Positions 22,541 through 33,299 are shown, counted from the stretch's first letter. The stretch is DNA of 64,000 nt from Uranotaenia lowii (GCF_029784155.1 NC_073692.1:159369582-159433581), one strand, 5' to 3'. Program-made: numbers and translations. The notes: a model not told the origin generated them from the sequence alone.

Positions 22541-23510
22541 AAACATGCATTTTTATTTCACGTGTATCTTTGTTATCATACAACTGTTCATCTAGTAAGC
22601 TGATTTAGAAGCTAATGAGTTTAGCTTGCTTTATGGATATCTAGTTGAAATATTTTTTAAACCTTTCTTCATTACAACTTTAGCTAAAGTGTAATGATTT
22701 TTTGATAATTTTCACCAAATAGTCTGTCCGTTAAAAAACATACCAATTTGTTTTGACCATAACTTTGTTGTCTTACAAGATATTGCAGATCGAAGGGTTT
22801 CTTGAGATGACATTACCATATAGTTTTCGCTATAACAGGATAGAGGGATGAATGACATCCAGATGTTAAAATCCTTAAGACTAAAAAAAAAGCTGTGACA
22901 GGACCAATATAATTTAAACAAACACCATAAATACGTTTTTACGTTCTTTAATGTTGATAAAATATAACAACAATAACATGAATATTTAAAACAATATATA
23001 AAGCCCTCAAAAACGGCAAAAAAATAAAAATTCCAAAATTTTGAAAACTTATACAGACAAAAGAACAGAAGTGACAAAAAAAGTCACAAAATGACAAAAA
23101 CAACAAATATGATAAAAATAACAAACATTTGAAACAAAAAAAAGTTTGAAATGCGTTTAAAACTTGATAAAAAAAAACCGTTCGATTGTGGCACAGTTCA
23201 ATTTTGGCGACACAAAATTCTCGAGTGTGTTGCTAAACACGAAAGGGTTAGTTTTTTTCATAGTTGTGAAATTAAAAAGCTCTATGAAGATTCCAGTTAA
23301 AAAACAATTTGGAAATAGTTTTGTATAAACAACATTTAAAATCAAACCTGTCATGAGGTGCGAATATTTTTTAAAATGTAGAACTCTTATCCAATTAAAA
23401 ATTCAGAGCTCAGCATAAAAAAAACTCTACCTGAAGTCCACCATAAGAAAAAAAAACCCCAAAACACATAGTCACATAAAAGGTTTGGCGTTATCTCAAG
23501 CAGAACCTCC
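22541..23510. other. AT-rich non-coding DNA
   Basis: No gene. The minus-strand frame at 22712-23077 is Phe/Cys/Tyr rich with A-tract coding and no motif; I treat it as chance. Confidence 0.45.
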
Positions 23511-23530
23511 TTGCCGTTCCGAGAAGATGA

Positions 23531-23558
23531 ATGTGTGTGTGTGTGTGTGTGTGTGTGT
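23531..23558. repeat. (GT)n microsatellite
   Basis: An uninterrupted run of about 13 GT units, followed by CTGAATATTTATGTATGTCA. GC-richer, unique-looking DNA surrounds it up to about 24450, with pyrimidine-rich CTCTCTCTC near 23822; this may be host intron or regulatory sequence, but I see no exon I can defend. Confidence 0.9.
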
Positions 23559-23559
23559 C

Positions 23560-24480
23560 TGAATATTTATGTATGTCAGTATGTAAAGGAAGGTGGGCTC
23601 TGGGCAAACATTTACACAAAGATCTCGCCCCATTCTTGGGGCTCCCTTCCACTTTTCTTCTGGGTGCGACCTTTTTTTCTACCTTCTTTCATGTAATGTA
23701 TACATTTTCATTTCCCGCTTCTTCCGGTCGGTTTGTGTAACAAGGTAAGATTTTAATTACAATCTCGCGGTTTTCATCGTTTTCCGAGGTTAAACACCAA
23801 GCACATCCTATTTTACCTTCTGCTCTCTCTCTCATCTACCTACATTTTTCTTGATTTTCGTCCTGGCATAGTCGTCGTCGTGGTTTTTCCATTAAACCTT
23901 TTGAGTTGTGTGTCGGCATTTGTAGGAATGTGTTGGTGTATGTTTTGAGGTGTGTGTGTTTCTCAGGTGTTTGTTTTCGCGGAATGTCTGAATCATGTGC
24001 CAAAAATCTACCTACCTAGCTACTTACTTGTTGCCACGCTTATGGAACAAAATGGGGAGTTTACTCAGGACTTGGCTGCCGTTTGTGTAGCGATTATCAG
24101 ATAATGTATTGTACGAGTCGAGCGAGGTCTACATATTCGAGCTTTCGTCAGAATCCGTCCTCAATAAACGGAAAATTTAATCATGTTGACTTGGTTTGAT
24201 GAAATTCGAGCCTGTTTAATGCAAGGTAAGCGCAGCAGAGATTGGACAAATATACTGATGAGTAATTTTGATTACAGTTTACCATGATTTAAAATTAATC
24301 TGATTATTGACTTGAAGAATGAACGATGTGATCCATAGGTTCACAAAATTCGTACCAAATGAAGCATAAAGGAACATTGAACTCATGGCACTTAAAGACA
24401 GTTTGAATTAGAATACTAGAAATCTCATATTAAAAGTCAAACTGACACCCTTTATTTCAATAGTGAATTTTATTTCTCGT
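23560..24480. other. Unique-looking, GC-richer non-coding DNA
   Basis: No repeat family recognised. Contains GT-rich stretches (near 23935-23975) and CT-rich stretches. No gene called. Confidence 0.35.
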
Positions 24481-24496
24481 GTTTTTCAGGGGGCAG

Positions 24497-24560
24497 CCAG
24501 CAGGTAGTTGCGTAATGGATAGCATCCTTGTGCCACGCCTACGGACGTGAAATCGAATGA
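24497..24560 (+). mobile_element. tRNA-like relic
   Basis: AGTTGCGTAATGGATAGCAT resembles the D-arm/box A region of tRNA-Arg-type genes, and AAATCGAATGAC about 45 bp downstream could be a decayed box B. Probably the head of an old SINE or a tRNA pseudogene. It abuts another SINE head in the opposite orientation. Confidence 0.3.
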
Positions 24561-24584
24561 CGGTTATAATAAATGTGTTAATGT

Positions 24585-24667
24585 GTTCGATGTTTACTCT
24601 TGGGCTCGAACTCGCGGACATCGGCTCAGGAGACAACAGACTTGCCAACTGAGCTATATCACAAGCC
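24585..24667 (-). mobile_element. tRNA-derived SINE head (family copy 4), truncated
   Basis: Minus-strand copy of the tRNA-like head of the 7949-8134 SINE, with box A (TAGCTCAGTTGG) and box B (GAGTTCGAGCCC) intact. It stops after AAACATCGAACAC, so the body and tail are missing. A 5'-end-only fragment is unusual for retroposition and points to later deletion. Confidence 0.75.
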
Positions 24668-24779
24668 CGTAATAAAAAGTATATTCGAAAAAATGCAACA
24701 CTTTGTTTATTAAATGACTTTTGAATTCATAAATCGCAATCAATTAAAAAAATACTATCTAGTTTTAATGCAATGTGTA

Positions 24780-25567
24780 CATTAGAGTGCCCCAAATGAC
24801 CCGACTTTTGAAAAAGTTATGCGCTGCAGGCTAAAATTGATCCTTGGCCTAGTACAAGATCTCATGCCAAATTTGGGCCAGATCGGATCACGGGAAGGGG
24901 TCGCTCAACGAGCCAGAAGTTTGTATGGGATTTCGAGACATTTTGTTCGGGAGAAACATGAAAAACCAGTTTTTCATCAATAACTTTGGTTTTTCGTCTG
25001 TCGATTTTTTTCAAAAACGGGTTTTCTTAAAGCCTAAATTATGAAAAATATTTCATCCGAAGACTTCATTTCGATAAGAGTTAAGATAAAAAAGTTATTA
25101 AGTTATTTCAAAAATGGGCTAACTTTTTTAACGGTGGTATTCAGCACTGTTAATGAGGCGTCAATATGTTTGACCGCCTCTACTCATTAACAATTATGAA
25201 TACCATCCTTAAAAAAGTTAGTTCATTTTTGAAGCCTAATAACTTTCTTATCTTAACTCTGATTGAAATGCAGTCTTCGAATGAAGTATTTTTCATAGTT
25301 TAGGCTTTAAGAAAACCCGTTTTTGAAAGAAATCGGCCGACGGGAACCAAAGTTATAGATGAAAAACTGGTTTTTCATGCTTCTCCCGAACAAAATGTCT
25401 CGAAATCCCATACAAACTTCTGGCTCGTTGAGCGACCCCTTCCCGTGATCCGATCTGACCAAAATTTGGCATGAGATCTTGTTCTAGGACTAGGATCAAT
25501 TTTAGCCTGCAGCGCATAACATTTCACAGGTTTTGAATTTCCCATACAAATTTGGGGCAGTCTAGTG
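24780..25567. mobile_element. Palindromic element, CATTAGAGTGCCCCAAA ends
   Basis: Two arms of about 370 bp meet near 25170. The left end CATTAGAGTGCCCC and the inverted right end CACTAGACTGCCCC are each flanked by TA (24778-24779, 25568-25569). Landmarks on both arms: 'cttctggctcgttgagcgacccc', 'aaacgggttttcttaaagcct', 'cgaaatcccatacaaac'. The TIR is nearly that of 3610-5011. The central part resembles text in the 12800-14610 palindrome ('gtttttcatcaataac', 'cttaaagccYaa'), so these palindromes may share ancestry. Confidence 0.8.
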
Positions 25568-25569
25568 TA

Positions 25570-26512
25570 CATGTATAAAGTTTGATGACAATCTGTCAAG
25601 TGGTTTTTGAGAAAGCGTTCAATAAAAAAGCTCATTGACAAAATCACAGAATCGAGGCAGGCTGGAGAAAAACACAGGAAGTCTCCCACAGAGACTGCTG
25701 TAAATCAACTGTTTGACCAAACAGGCTTGACTTACTTTCTATAAGGTAGGTAACATAGTTTTCCATCGATGAAATAAACAAAATATGGTGGTCAAATGTT
25801 ACGCACAATATTTGGACCGCTAGTGGGGAGATATTTTGAAAAAATTTGGTAAGGGCCAGCAAAACGAACTCTTCAGCGGGCACCTGGCAGATTTCCAGCG
25901 AGAAAATTTTTGCTGACAAATCTCTCCTGGCTGTTTTAAAAAATAGACAAGTAGAAAAATTAAAAATTTGATGTTTAGTATTTGACGAAGCTGACCCTGC
26001 GGCCTGTTTTCCCTGCATAGCAATAAGACCCACGAAGTTTATACCGTCAAACGAGGCATTGTGTAACTGCAGGCTTAGATACAACATTTGTATACCATGA
26101 CAATTATTCAGTCTTTATTTTAATATAATGTAATGAATGTATCATTTGATGAAAAAAAAAATTATGATGACGTAGTTTCTCACATCGTGAGATAGTTTCT
26201 TAAAATTTTGACTCTCTTAGAAAATTAAATAAATCGTGCAATAGATAAACAAATTTTTACATTTTTCGATACCTTAAAAAAACTTTACCCAGTATGCCGG
26301 ACTGGCTTAATGATATAATGTGTATAGCACCAAACCGAATAGCGACAGTTTTACTAGCAACACTTTTTATTAGCGAGATTTCTGTCATTCGCAGGATTGT
26401 TATCCTTTTTTCAGCCCAGTAAGCGATTTCAATGTAGTACAGAAACATTGTTTACGGTTTTTATTTGCATGTATAATATCACCTTCAAATTTCATATTGC
26501 TTTTTTATCCTA
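25570..26512. other. Unassigned AT-rich DNA
   Basis: No supported gene or repeat. Minus-strand frames (25375-25689, 25644-26087) partly run through the neighbouring palindrome and have no motif. Confidence 0.4.
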
Positions 26513-26514
26513 TA

Positions 26515-27415
26515 GAATGATGGGGTAAAAGTACGACCTTAGTGCTATCCTAATCTTAGAAAATTTTGCAGTTTTTTTCCAGAAAATCAAGAACAGCATT
26601 TTTTTCCTTAGACTTTTATCTCTCTTCTTAAAAAAATACGAAGATCATCAATCGACGCGTTTGATAGCAGTAAATAATTAAAATGCCTAACTGCTATCGG
26701 GGGCAAAAATTCGAAAAATGTGGGGTAAAAGTACGGCCGTTCAAATTTCACATTTCTACTTGACGTCAAGAGGAAAATTATTTTATATCAATCTTTGCTT
26801 ACAGCAGCAGCTCCTGTGTTCGCTTCTGATACAAATCCTAAACATGGGAAAACAATCTGCATGGATTCGGAGTTCTTCACTGATTGTCCAAATTCAACGG
26901 GTTAACAATCCAGTGTTTGAGCAATTTTTCACACGGTCTTTGAAGAAACACAAATATGCTCTTATGTTTCCAGTACATTTAAAAAAAAGTCATACATTTT
27001 CGGTTCAGATTAACTCCAGTGAACCCTTAATATCATTTGTACTTTTACCCCATTTGCAATTCGTACTTTTGCCCCTTCAAGGTTTCTTGTGATTCACGGT
27101 TTATTGTGCAAATCAGAGACATATCAATGAAATTCTTTCTTAGGCATTTGATAGTGGTTGAAAACAACTAAACTGAAAGCCAGAATTTTTATTGCTAAAA
27201 CATGTTTGGCGTTATTTTAAATATTACATCATTTATGCAAAAAAGCTACTTTTCCTCATTTATCGAAGTATTTTCAACTTCTACGATAAAAAAATATGTC
27301 TTGATATAAGCTTTCTAAATCATAATCAATCTACGCTAGAATTTTGAATTTTGTTGTTCTCAGTTTGATAAATCTCAAAACGTACTTTTACCCGACTCGT
27401 ACTTTAACCCTACCT
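26515..27415. mobile_element. TIR element with GGGGTAAAAGTACG words
   Basis: The left end GAATGATGGGGTAAAAGTAC is matched, inverted, by AAGGTAGGGTTAAAGTACGA at the right. TA is found outside both ends. The word GGGGTAAAAGTACG recurs near 26722-26736 and inverted near 27038-27052, 27065-27075 and 27380-27394. About 900 bp with an AT-rich core. The plus-strand frame at 26718-27092 crosses these repeats and has no known motif. Confidence 0.65.
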
Positions 27416-27417
27416 TA

Positions 27418-28261
27418 CTCTGCCATAACTGTTGGTTTAAAAATATATTTCGGAAAATCAACTAATTTTTTTAAATAAATATTTTTATAATTCTGTTACC
27501 AGTCTGGACTGAAATGCATCGACATGCAAATTAATGATTCACTTACTTAATATCGTTTCCATATACTGGAATTTAATTGTCTTGCATCACGCGGTTATTA
27601 ATTTCAACAATAATTTTTGTGGTTTCAGTTTGGAGTTTTTTTTTTTGACTTCTAAATATATGTAGCATCCTTAATCCTTATGCTTTTTCTTTAAAAACAC
27701 TTTTGACAAAAAAATAATTTAAAATTGAAATCGAACAAAGCCAAAAATTACTGCAATTGGTGCTGTATGCATTATAACAAAATAAATATATAAAAAAATT
27801 ATAAATTTTCAAACTTTTTGATTTGATTTTTCATTATAAACAAAGTTTAATGCAACTTATCCCTTATTCTTAGTAGGGTGAAAACCGCATGTTTTTGTAA
27901 ATTCAAAAATAACAGGTAAAACCAATAATTTTTCTGACCACGTCAATTTGATGTCCCATCAACCTTTAAACTGTACAAACGGTATGATCATCTGTGGACA
28001 TTAAGTTTTTAAAAGCCATTGATATTGAAAAGTGTTGCATCATGCCCTTGTTGACGATATTACTCAGCAAACATTTAAGGAGGTATGTATATCGCAGGAA
28101 CAACAGAATTATTCAAACAACTATTCCAGATGAAAAGATTGAACTTACCAAAATAGCATATAGCTACAAAAGTGGAGGCGATATATCTACAATGACAAGA
28201 TTCCAACGATTCGATTTCCCCACAAAATGCAAAATATACGATTTTAAGTATAAATGAATTC
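27418..28261. other. AT-rich non-coding DNA
   Basis: Nothing recognisable. The frame 27994-28257 has no motif. Confidence 0.4.
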
Positions 28262-28340
28262 TCCGATCGAGATTACAACTCCAGTCCTCCAAGTTCAGTG
28301 TCCGGTATCTTACCACGATGCCAACTCATCAGTTGATAAG
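28262..28340 (-). mobile_element. Decayed tRNA-derived SINE or tRNA pseudogene
   Basis: On the minus strand GAGTTGGCATCGTGGTAAGA resembles box A and its D-arm, and ACTGGAGTTGTAATCTC about 35 bp later resembles box B (GGAGTTCGAATCTC with one base pair of CpG decay). No matching second copy in the window. Confidence 0.4.
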
Positions 28341-28833
28341 ATCCACGCTATAGCTCTATAGGTGATTTTCTTTTTGCGAACCGGTTAAAGGAAGAAAGGG
28401 AGTGATCGGATAGAGTTTCAATCCATCCCATTTATCGTAAATCAGTTCACCCAAATCGTAAATGTCGAATTAGCATATTCCCAACTTTTTGGAGACATAT
28501 TTAAGAATTGACTAAACTGCCATCCGACTCAACTATTTTTGGGCAAAACTTGTCGTAAATAAATGAAAGAAAATCACTCAATACAAACATGTTTACCATG
28601 GTTATTGAAAATGTTCTCACATTCGATTTCGATTATCATTTCTATTACGATTTCATGTTAGCTGGGTATGTTTTGGATGAATCTTGAATAAAGTCCTTAT
28701 GCAAAAACGGAGGTAGGGTGATTTAAGTTAAAATTAGAAGTTTTTGTGCCGAAGGAGAACGATTATCTGAATGGGTCAAAAATTCATAGAATAAAAGTTC
28801 ATAAAATTTTCATTTTAAACTGGTCAAAGAAAT
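28341..28833. other. Unassigned DNA with a TAGGGTGATTTAA word
   Basis: Mostly featureless. TAGGGTGATTTAAGTTAAAA near 28723 resembles the outer end of the 32305-44277 element, but I find no inverted partner. Confidence 0.3.
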
Positions 28834-29145
28834 TGGATATGCTTTGACTATCTCGGTAAACAGTGGTGTGCCACAGGGGAGTCACTTGGGACCCCTTCTT
28901 TTTTCATCACTGTTATGACCGAATTTCCTGAAGTGCTGACTGATGACAATGCAATGCCTTACACTGTTGCATAGAGTGTTGCAGTAGATTTGGACTAAAG
29001 ATCAACGTGATAACATTTTCTCGGAAATAAAGTAATATAACTCATGAGTACCACTTAGAAAACGACTGCATCATTGCTCGGCAAAATTCAGTGAAAAATA
29101 TGGGAGTGGAGTTGGACGCGGAATTAAATTTTTTAGAAGACAGGT
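28834..29145 (+). pseudogene. Non-LTR retrotransposon reverse transcriptase relic
   Basis: The plus strand near 28855-28905 encodes VNSGVPQGSHLGPLL, the conserved RT block around 'GVPQGS.LGP' seen in Jockey/CR1-type LINEs. Downstream, near 29000-29030, ITFSRK, and near 29090-29125 SVKNMGVELDAEL correspond to the RT thumb region that follows the catalytic YADD block. The stretch that should hold YADD is deleted or scrambled, and frames change several times. It is a short decayed fragment, not from either LINE at 33-42 kb as far as I can judge. Confidence 0.7.
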
Positions 29146-29512
29146 TGTAGCAAAGACAAATTTCCCTAAATTTTTGTCAAAATAAAAAACGAACAGGAAA
29201 CTTTAATTTAACTATCAGAAATCAAAATTACTCACCTTATTTTGTTCAATAACTTTTAAAATATTTATGAAATTTTAAAGTTTTGCGAAAAAGTTTACGA
29301 AACTATAAAATGAATTTTAAACTATTTTCAACCTTGAAAACAAGAGTAGACAAAATGCATATTTGGAATCAGCGCCCCAACATTAATCAAAATTAAGTGT
29401 TACATTTCGTACACCTCGGATTTTTTTTTTAATTTTGTTGACTTGAGCTATCTATCACGAGCCTGCACTTATCTTGGTTTTTCATTTATGATTTTATTCG
29501 ATATTATTTTTT
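29146..29512. other. AT-rich spacer
   Basis: Nothing recognisable. Confidence 0.4.
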
Positions 29513-30173
29513 ATGATTATAATTTCAATGGCATGGCGGAATGAAAACTAGAGATAATTTATTTTATAGAAATTTGAAAGAAAAGTGGATAGACAGGCAT
29601 TAGTGCGCCAATAGGAGAAAGCTTGATAGGTGTTGAAATTTTAGGCTAAAGGGCGTGTTGATGAAAAGCTCCCATGAATTGCACCCGCCTTTGTTCTAGA
29701 CAGGTCCCGGCAACGATACAGGATTTGTCTATGTATCGTGTGACCAACATCTTTTAACTAAGTGTTGGTGAATCTCGTTTTTAAGCTTTTTTTCTTCAGA
29801 TTTAAGCATTTTTGCCTTAAGAGCATTGCAGATGAAAGCTCAAATCTGAAGAAAAAAGCTTAAATCTGTCAAAAAAGGGGAAATCTGAGGGGAAATCTAA
29901 GGGGAAATCTGAGACATACGGTTTGTGTGGCTATACATGGGAATTCTCTTTCTGAGTTTCTCTCCGAGTTAGCTAGTGTAAATAGAGCAAAGGCGGGAGC
30001 AATTCATGGGATCTTTTCATCAACATGCCCTCTAGCCTAAAATTTCAACACCTATCAAGCTTTCTCCTATTGGCGCACTAATGCCTGTCTATCCACCTTT
30101 CTTTCAAATTTTTTTTAGGAATAAATCCTCTCTAGTTTTCATTCCGCCGCACATGCCATTAAAATTATAATCA
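29513..30173. mobile_element. Inverted-repeat (fold-back) element, 0.66 kb
   Basis: Arms of about 190 bp (29513-29700 and 29985-30173) are inverted copies: 'tgattataatttcaatggcatg', 'gcggaatgaaaactagag', 'gatagacaggcattagtgcgcc', 'ttgataggtgttgaaatttt'. The centre has a second inverted pair (AAGCTTTTTTTCTTCAGATT near 29784 against AATCTGAAGAAAAAAGCTT near 29843) and a small tandem run of GGGGAAATCTRA (29877-29911). No clear target duplication, superfamily unknown. Confidence 0.75.
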
Positions 30174-30509
30174 ACTTGGTTCGTCTTACGCACAAACAAC
30201 TTCAAGATATGATCTTTTAACGTCTCTTACTACTAGGTGTTCTACTAAGTTAGGGTAGAGGCAGGCTTTATGCGCCCATTAAACAGAATAATGATTTAAC
30301 CAAATATTACATCCAATATATGTACGAAAACTATATACACATGAGCCAACATCTGTTTTCTATACATTGGAGTAATTTTTATGTTGAAATCTCCTTCAGT
30401 TTTTGAGAAATCGATTTTATTATAATTGCTGCCAAAAATTCCAAAGCTCAAACCGTGCGGGCTATATGCGCCTATTTATGTTTAGGGAAAAAATCTGGTT
30501 TTTTTTGGC
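30174..30509. other. Left part of a 'GGGTAGAGGCAGGCTTTATGCGCCC' sequence, otherwise unassigned
   Basis: TTAGGGTAGAGGCAGGCTTT then ATGCGCCC (30247-30275) and GGGCTATATGCGCC (30459-30472) repeat a word in the style of the TIR elements elsewhere in this window. I could not find the other end to the right of the tRNA cassette. Confidence 0.3.
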
Positions 30510-30520
30510 AATATTTCCGT
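30510..30520. repeat. 11-bp direct repeat flanking the tRNA-like cassette, left
   Basis: AATATTTCCGT; the same 11 bp occur at 31481-31491, where the cassette's third copy stops. Confidence 0.75.
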
Positions 30521-30618
30521 TTTCATATGTGATGAAAGGATTTAGAGAAACATGAACTATCAAAGAACGAAAGAACATAAGCCGTAAATATCATGAAAAT
30601 TTCGAAAAAGATACAACG

Positions 30619-30692
30619 GCTCACCGACAGGACTTGAACCTGCAATCTCCGCTTCGGTACAACGGCGCGTTAGCCAATTCCACCACGGTGAA
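30619..30692 (-). tRNA. tRNA-like gene, copy 1 (candidate anticodon ACC)
   Basis: 74 nt on the minus strand that fold as a cloverleaf by hand: acceptor TTCACCG with CGGTGAG (first pair T·G), D stem GTG with CGC, anticodon stem CCGTT with AGCGG (one T·G pair), seven-base loop GTACCGA with T33 and G37, T stem GCAGG with CCTGT and loop TTCAAGT. The loop gives anticodon ACC, which would read a Gly codon, but the T arm (GATTGCAGGTTCRAGTCCTG) is that of tRNA-Arg genes as I know them. Box A TGGTGGAATTGG and box B GGTTCAAGTCC are present. A run of five T lies 10-14 nt past the 3' end. Functional status unknown; it may be a SINE head. Confidence 0.55.
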
Positions 30693-30749
30693 CGTGATGG
30701 AACCGGCGAACACGAGCAACTCGTGCTCGTGTTCGCCGGTTCCATCACG

Positions 30750-30823
30750 TTCACCGTGGTGGAATTGGCTAACGCGCCGTTGTACCGAAGCGGAGATTGC
30801 AGGTTCAAGTCCTGTCGGTGAGC
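30750..30823 (+). tRNA. tRNA-like gene, copy 2 (mirror of copy 1)
   Basis: Sequence identical by eye to copy 1 in the opposite orientation, starting 57 bp from it. The two units share a GC-rich palindromic spacer built on CTCGTGTTCGCCGGTTCCAT. A TTTTT terminator lies at 30833-30837. A divergent pair this close could be transcribed outward from one spot. Confidence 0.55.
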
Positions 30824-30832
30824 CGTTGTATC

Positions 30833-30837
30833 TTTTT
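30833..30837 (+). terminator. RNA polymerase III terminator (T5) after tRNA-like copy 2
   Basis: TTTTT ten bases after the tRNA-like 3' end. Equivalent runs follow copies 1 (AAAAA on the plus strand, 30605-30609) and 3 (31336-31340). Confidence 0.45.
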
Positions 30838-31252
30838 CGAAATTTTCATGATATTTACGGCTTATGTTCTTTCGTTCTTTGATAGTTCATGTTTCTCTAA
30901 TTCCTTTCATCACATATGAAAATGTGATCATTTTCAGGTACAAAGATGTACCAAGCGATTTCATAACATCAGTATTGATTTCAACAGAGCAACACCTCCC
31001 TGTGTAACTGGTCTGCTCGGAACCTTGAGCGGCACTGATTGCTTCTTCATCTGACCGTAAGTTGCGGCAAAACCCGAAGCAATCGACCATGTGCTCGCTC
31101 GGCTAAAATCCCGAGTCGATGGGTGGGGTTAGAGAAACAAGAGAGATCAATAGAGGGAAAAGATCACATGCGGGATATACATGGTGTTTCGATAGAAGGT
31201 CCAGCAGTTGATCGGCAGAGCTCGATTGCTCGTGTTCGCCGGTTCCATCACG

Positions 31253-31326
31253 TTCACCGTGGTGGAATTGGCTAACGCGCCGTTGTACCGAAGCGGAGAT
31301 TGCAGGTTCAAGTCCTGTCGGTGAGC
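31253..31326 (+). tRNA. tRNA-like gene, copy 3
   Basis: Same 74 nt as copy 2, 503 bp downstream, with the same upstream spacer (CTCGTGTTCGCCGGTTCCAT) and the same terminator (TTTTT at 31336-31340). Exact preservation of box A, box B and the stems in three copies points to recent duplication or to constraint. Confidence 0.55.
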
Positions 31327-31480
31327 CGTTGTATCTTTTTCGAAATTTTCATGATATTTACGGCTTATGTTCTTTCGTTCTTTGATAGTTCATGTTTCTC
31401 TAATTCCTTTCATCACATATGAAAATGTGATCATTTTCAGGTACAAAGATGTACCAAGCGATTTCATAACATCAGTATTG

Positions 31481-31491
31481 AATATTTCCGT
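31481..31491. repeat. 11-bp direct repeat flanking the tRNA-like cassette, right
   Basis: AATATTTCCGT, partner of 30510-30520. Confidence 0.75.
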
Positions 31492-32302
31492 ATTATTTCA
31501 TAACTTTCATACGTAAAAGCTGAAGTCAAAAAATCATTTTATTTATAGAATAAAACAAAAGTTGGGGTTTCCATATTATGGAGGCAGTTCATCCGTAAGA
31601 AATACTCTATCAAATCTGTTTTGTGATCTTAAATTCTCCCTTTAAATTTTAATTAGAGCTTAGATTCGAAGTTTTCTTAATAAAAACCATATACTTATTC
31701 TATTTAACCTGTTATTTTAAGATAGAGGCATTTTAATAACATGATGAGGACATACAAAAAGTCTTATTTCTAATCTTTTTTAATCATTATAAAACCTTCA
31801 TAACAGATTAAATTTGATTAATTTCCCAAGCTCATTTGAAAAAGAAAAAAAACAACCAAATTTTTGTTTTGAGCTTCTTTATGTATAATTTCGAAAAGTC
31901 GAAATATTACATCAAAAGGTATGAAAACCTTTTATGAATTTTTAATTTTTTTTTTGAGTTGGTTTATTCATAAAAATTTTTCTTGCGTAATGTTCAAATC
32001 GTATCACCCTCAAAACGCATTGATTAGATATTTTTTCTTGTCAGTCATTTTGTCAAACAGCCGTAGGTGCATTTAACCCGAAAGGCCCGTTTTGGAAGAC
32101 TTTCGCCTATTTGATGATCAAAATTCGTTCTCAAGACAGTTGGCATAGAAACCAAAAATGTTATCGACTACGCTTGAGATTTGCTAGCTAATAAAAGGCA
32201 CTATAATAACATTGATTAGAAATTCATTTAAAAAAAAAAACAAAAATGATTCTGAACGAGTTTTTTTTTAAAATCGTTTGACAAAAATCGGTTTTCGATA
32301 TG
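31492..32302. other. AT-rich non-coding DNA
   Basis: No gene or repeat structure recognised. Confidence 0.45.
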
Positions 32303-32899
32303 TAGGGTGATTTGCCAATCGTTGTCTTCTGCCTCATCGTTGCACAGGATGACTAAAATTGTCAATATTTCAGTCGTCTTTCAAATTTATCCCAAGAATA
32401 ATACTGAATCATGTTTATTGGAATGTTTACTGATAAAATAAGGCTTTTTACGATATTTTCTGCTATAAATTATGAATATAACGACAGTTTTACTTTTTCT
32501 TGTTATTTTCGCGCAATTTTTGTACTAATAATTAATTAAAACCTTAAGATTCCTTCAACGGTTAATTAGGTAATTATAGCTTGTAACTATTTGTTATAAA
32601 CTCTCATACGAATTTGTAACGTATGTGGAAGGGGGATCAGAAATAATCGAGAATTGCATTACGTAACATTTGAATGGTCCCTTAATAGGTCATGTTTTCT
32701 TTTTCTGCTAAATAAGTGGAAAACTACGCTAAAGAAGTGATTTTAGTAATTTTTGTGCTCTGGTCAACTGTTTTTCACTCAGAATTTTAATATTGTTTTC
32801 ACTTGATGTTGATTATCAATAACTTAACTTTAATTTAAAGACATTTTTAATATGACTTAAAAATTGATGATATTTTGGGCCTTTAGTGCCCAAGCAACC

Positions 32900-33080
32900 A
32901 AAAGTCACATATTTACTTGAATGTAGGCATTGAAAGTTACATATTGGCTGACAAAGAGAATCAACTGCCCAATTCCCTATAGTGAACTTTATGTACTCAT
33001 TAACGAACTTGGAAGTTGCAAAAGTGATTAATATGTACGTTGTATGTGACTTGTTTTGCCCAATTCCCATTAGTGAACTA
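32900..33080. repeat. Tandem unit around the LINE insertion point
   Basis: GCCCAATTCCCTATAGTGAA followed by TATGTACTCATTAACGAACT occurs complete at 32968-33010. A second unit starts with GCCCAATTCCCATTAGTGAA at 33058 and is cut at 33080; its remainder (TATGTACTCATTAACGAACT) resumes at 42295. The intact unit therefore shows what the target looked like before insertion. Confidence 0.8.
33066..33080. repeat. I-type LINE target-site duplication, left copy
   Basis: CCCATTAGTGAACTA, identical to 42280-42294. Confidence 0.85.
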
Positions 33081-33299
33081 ATTCTAATTCTAATTTGATT
33101 TATTTAGAGAGGATTTTAACAGCAGCTGTCATTCGTCCTCTGTACGTGTTTCATACATTTCAACTTAATGTTAAATTTTTCGAATTAAATTTGTACTGTT
33201 CAAAAATTTTGTGAGGTTTTCTTCATTTGCTGGGTTAAATGCTGCTTCCACGTTGTATCCAATACCGCTGGTTCGTCTTTCAGTTTCATGTTCTCTGTA

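Larger units (their letters stand above)
30521..31480. mobile_element. Cassette of three tRNA-like units: a head-to-head pair plus a third copy
   Basis: Units 1 and 2 form a near-perfect palindrome centred on 30721 (30521-30921). Each unit is a tRNA-like gene followed by about 150 bp of the same 3' sequence ('tacggcttatgttctttcgttctttgatagttcatg'). Unit 3 (31227-31480) repeats 30724-30977 at an offset of exactly 503 bp, ending at the same word CATCAGTATTG. The 249 bp between units 2 and 3 (30978-31226) is unlike either. The whole block is bounded by an 11-bp direct repeat AATATTTCCGT, so it appears to have been inserted as one piece. It contains no protein gene; the 82-codon open frames that cross the tRNAs are spurious. 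Confidence 0.75.

Noticed and set aside
22712..23077. 121-codon minus-strand frame with hydrophobic stretches (possible membrane protein)
   Set aside because: Composition is driven by A-runs on the plus strand; no signal peptide logic, motif or intron context.
23531..23740. Cys/Val repeat protein
   Set aside because: It is the (GT)n microsatellite read as CVCVCV.
30560..30882. 82-codon open frames with WWNWLTRR and AGSSPVGE
   Set aside because: They are translations of tRNA-like sequence; such peptides are a known artefact of tRNA loci.
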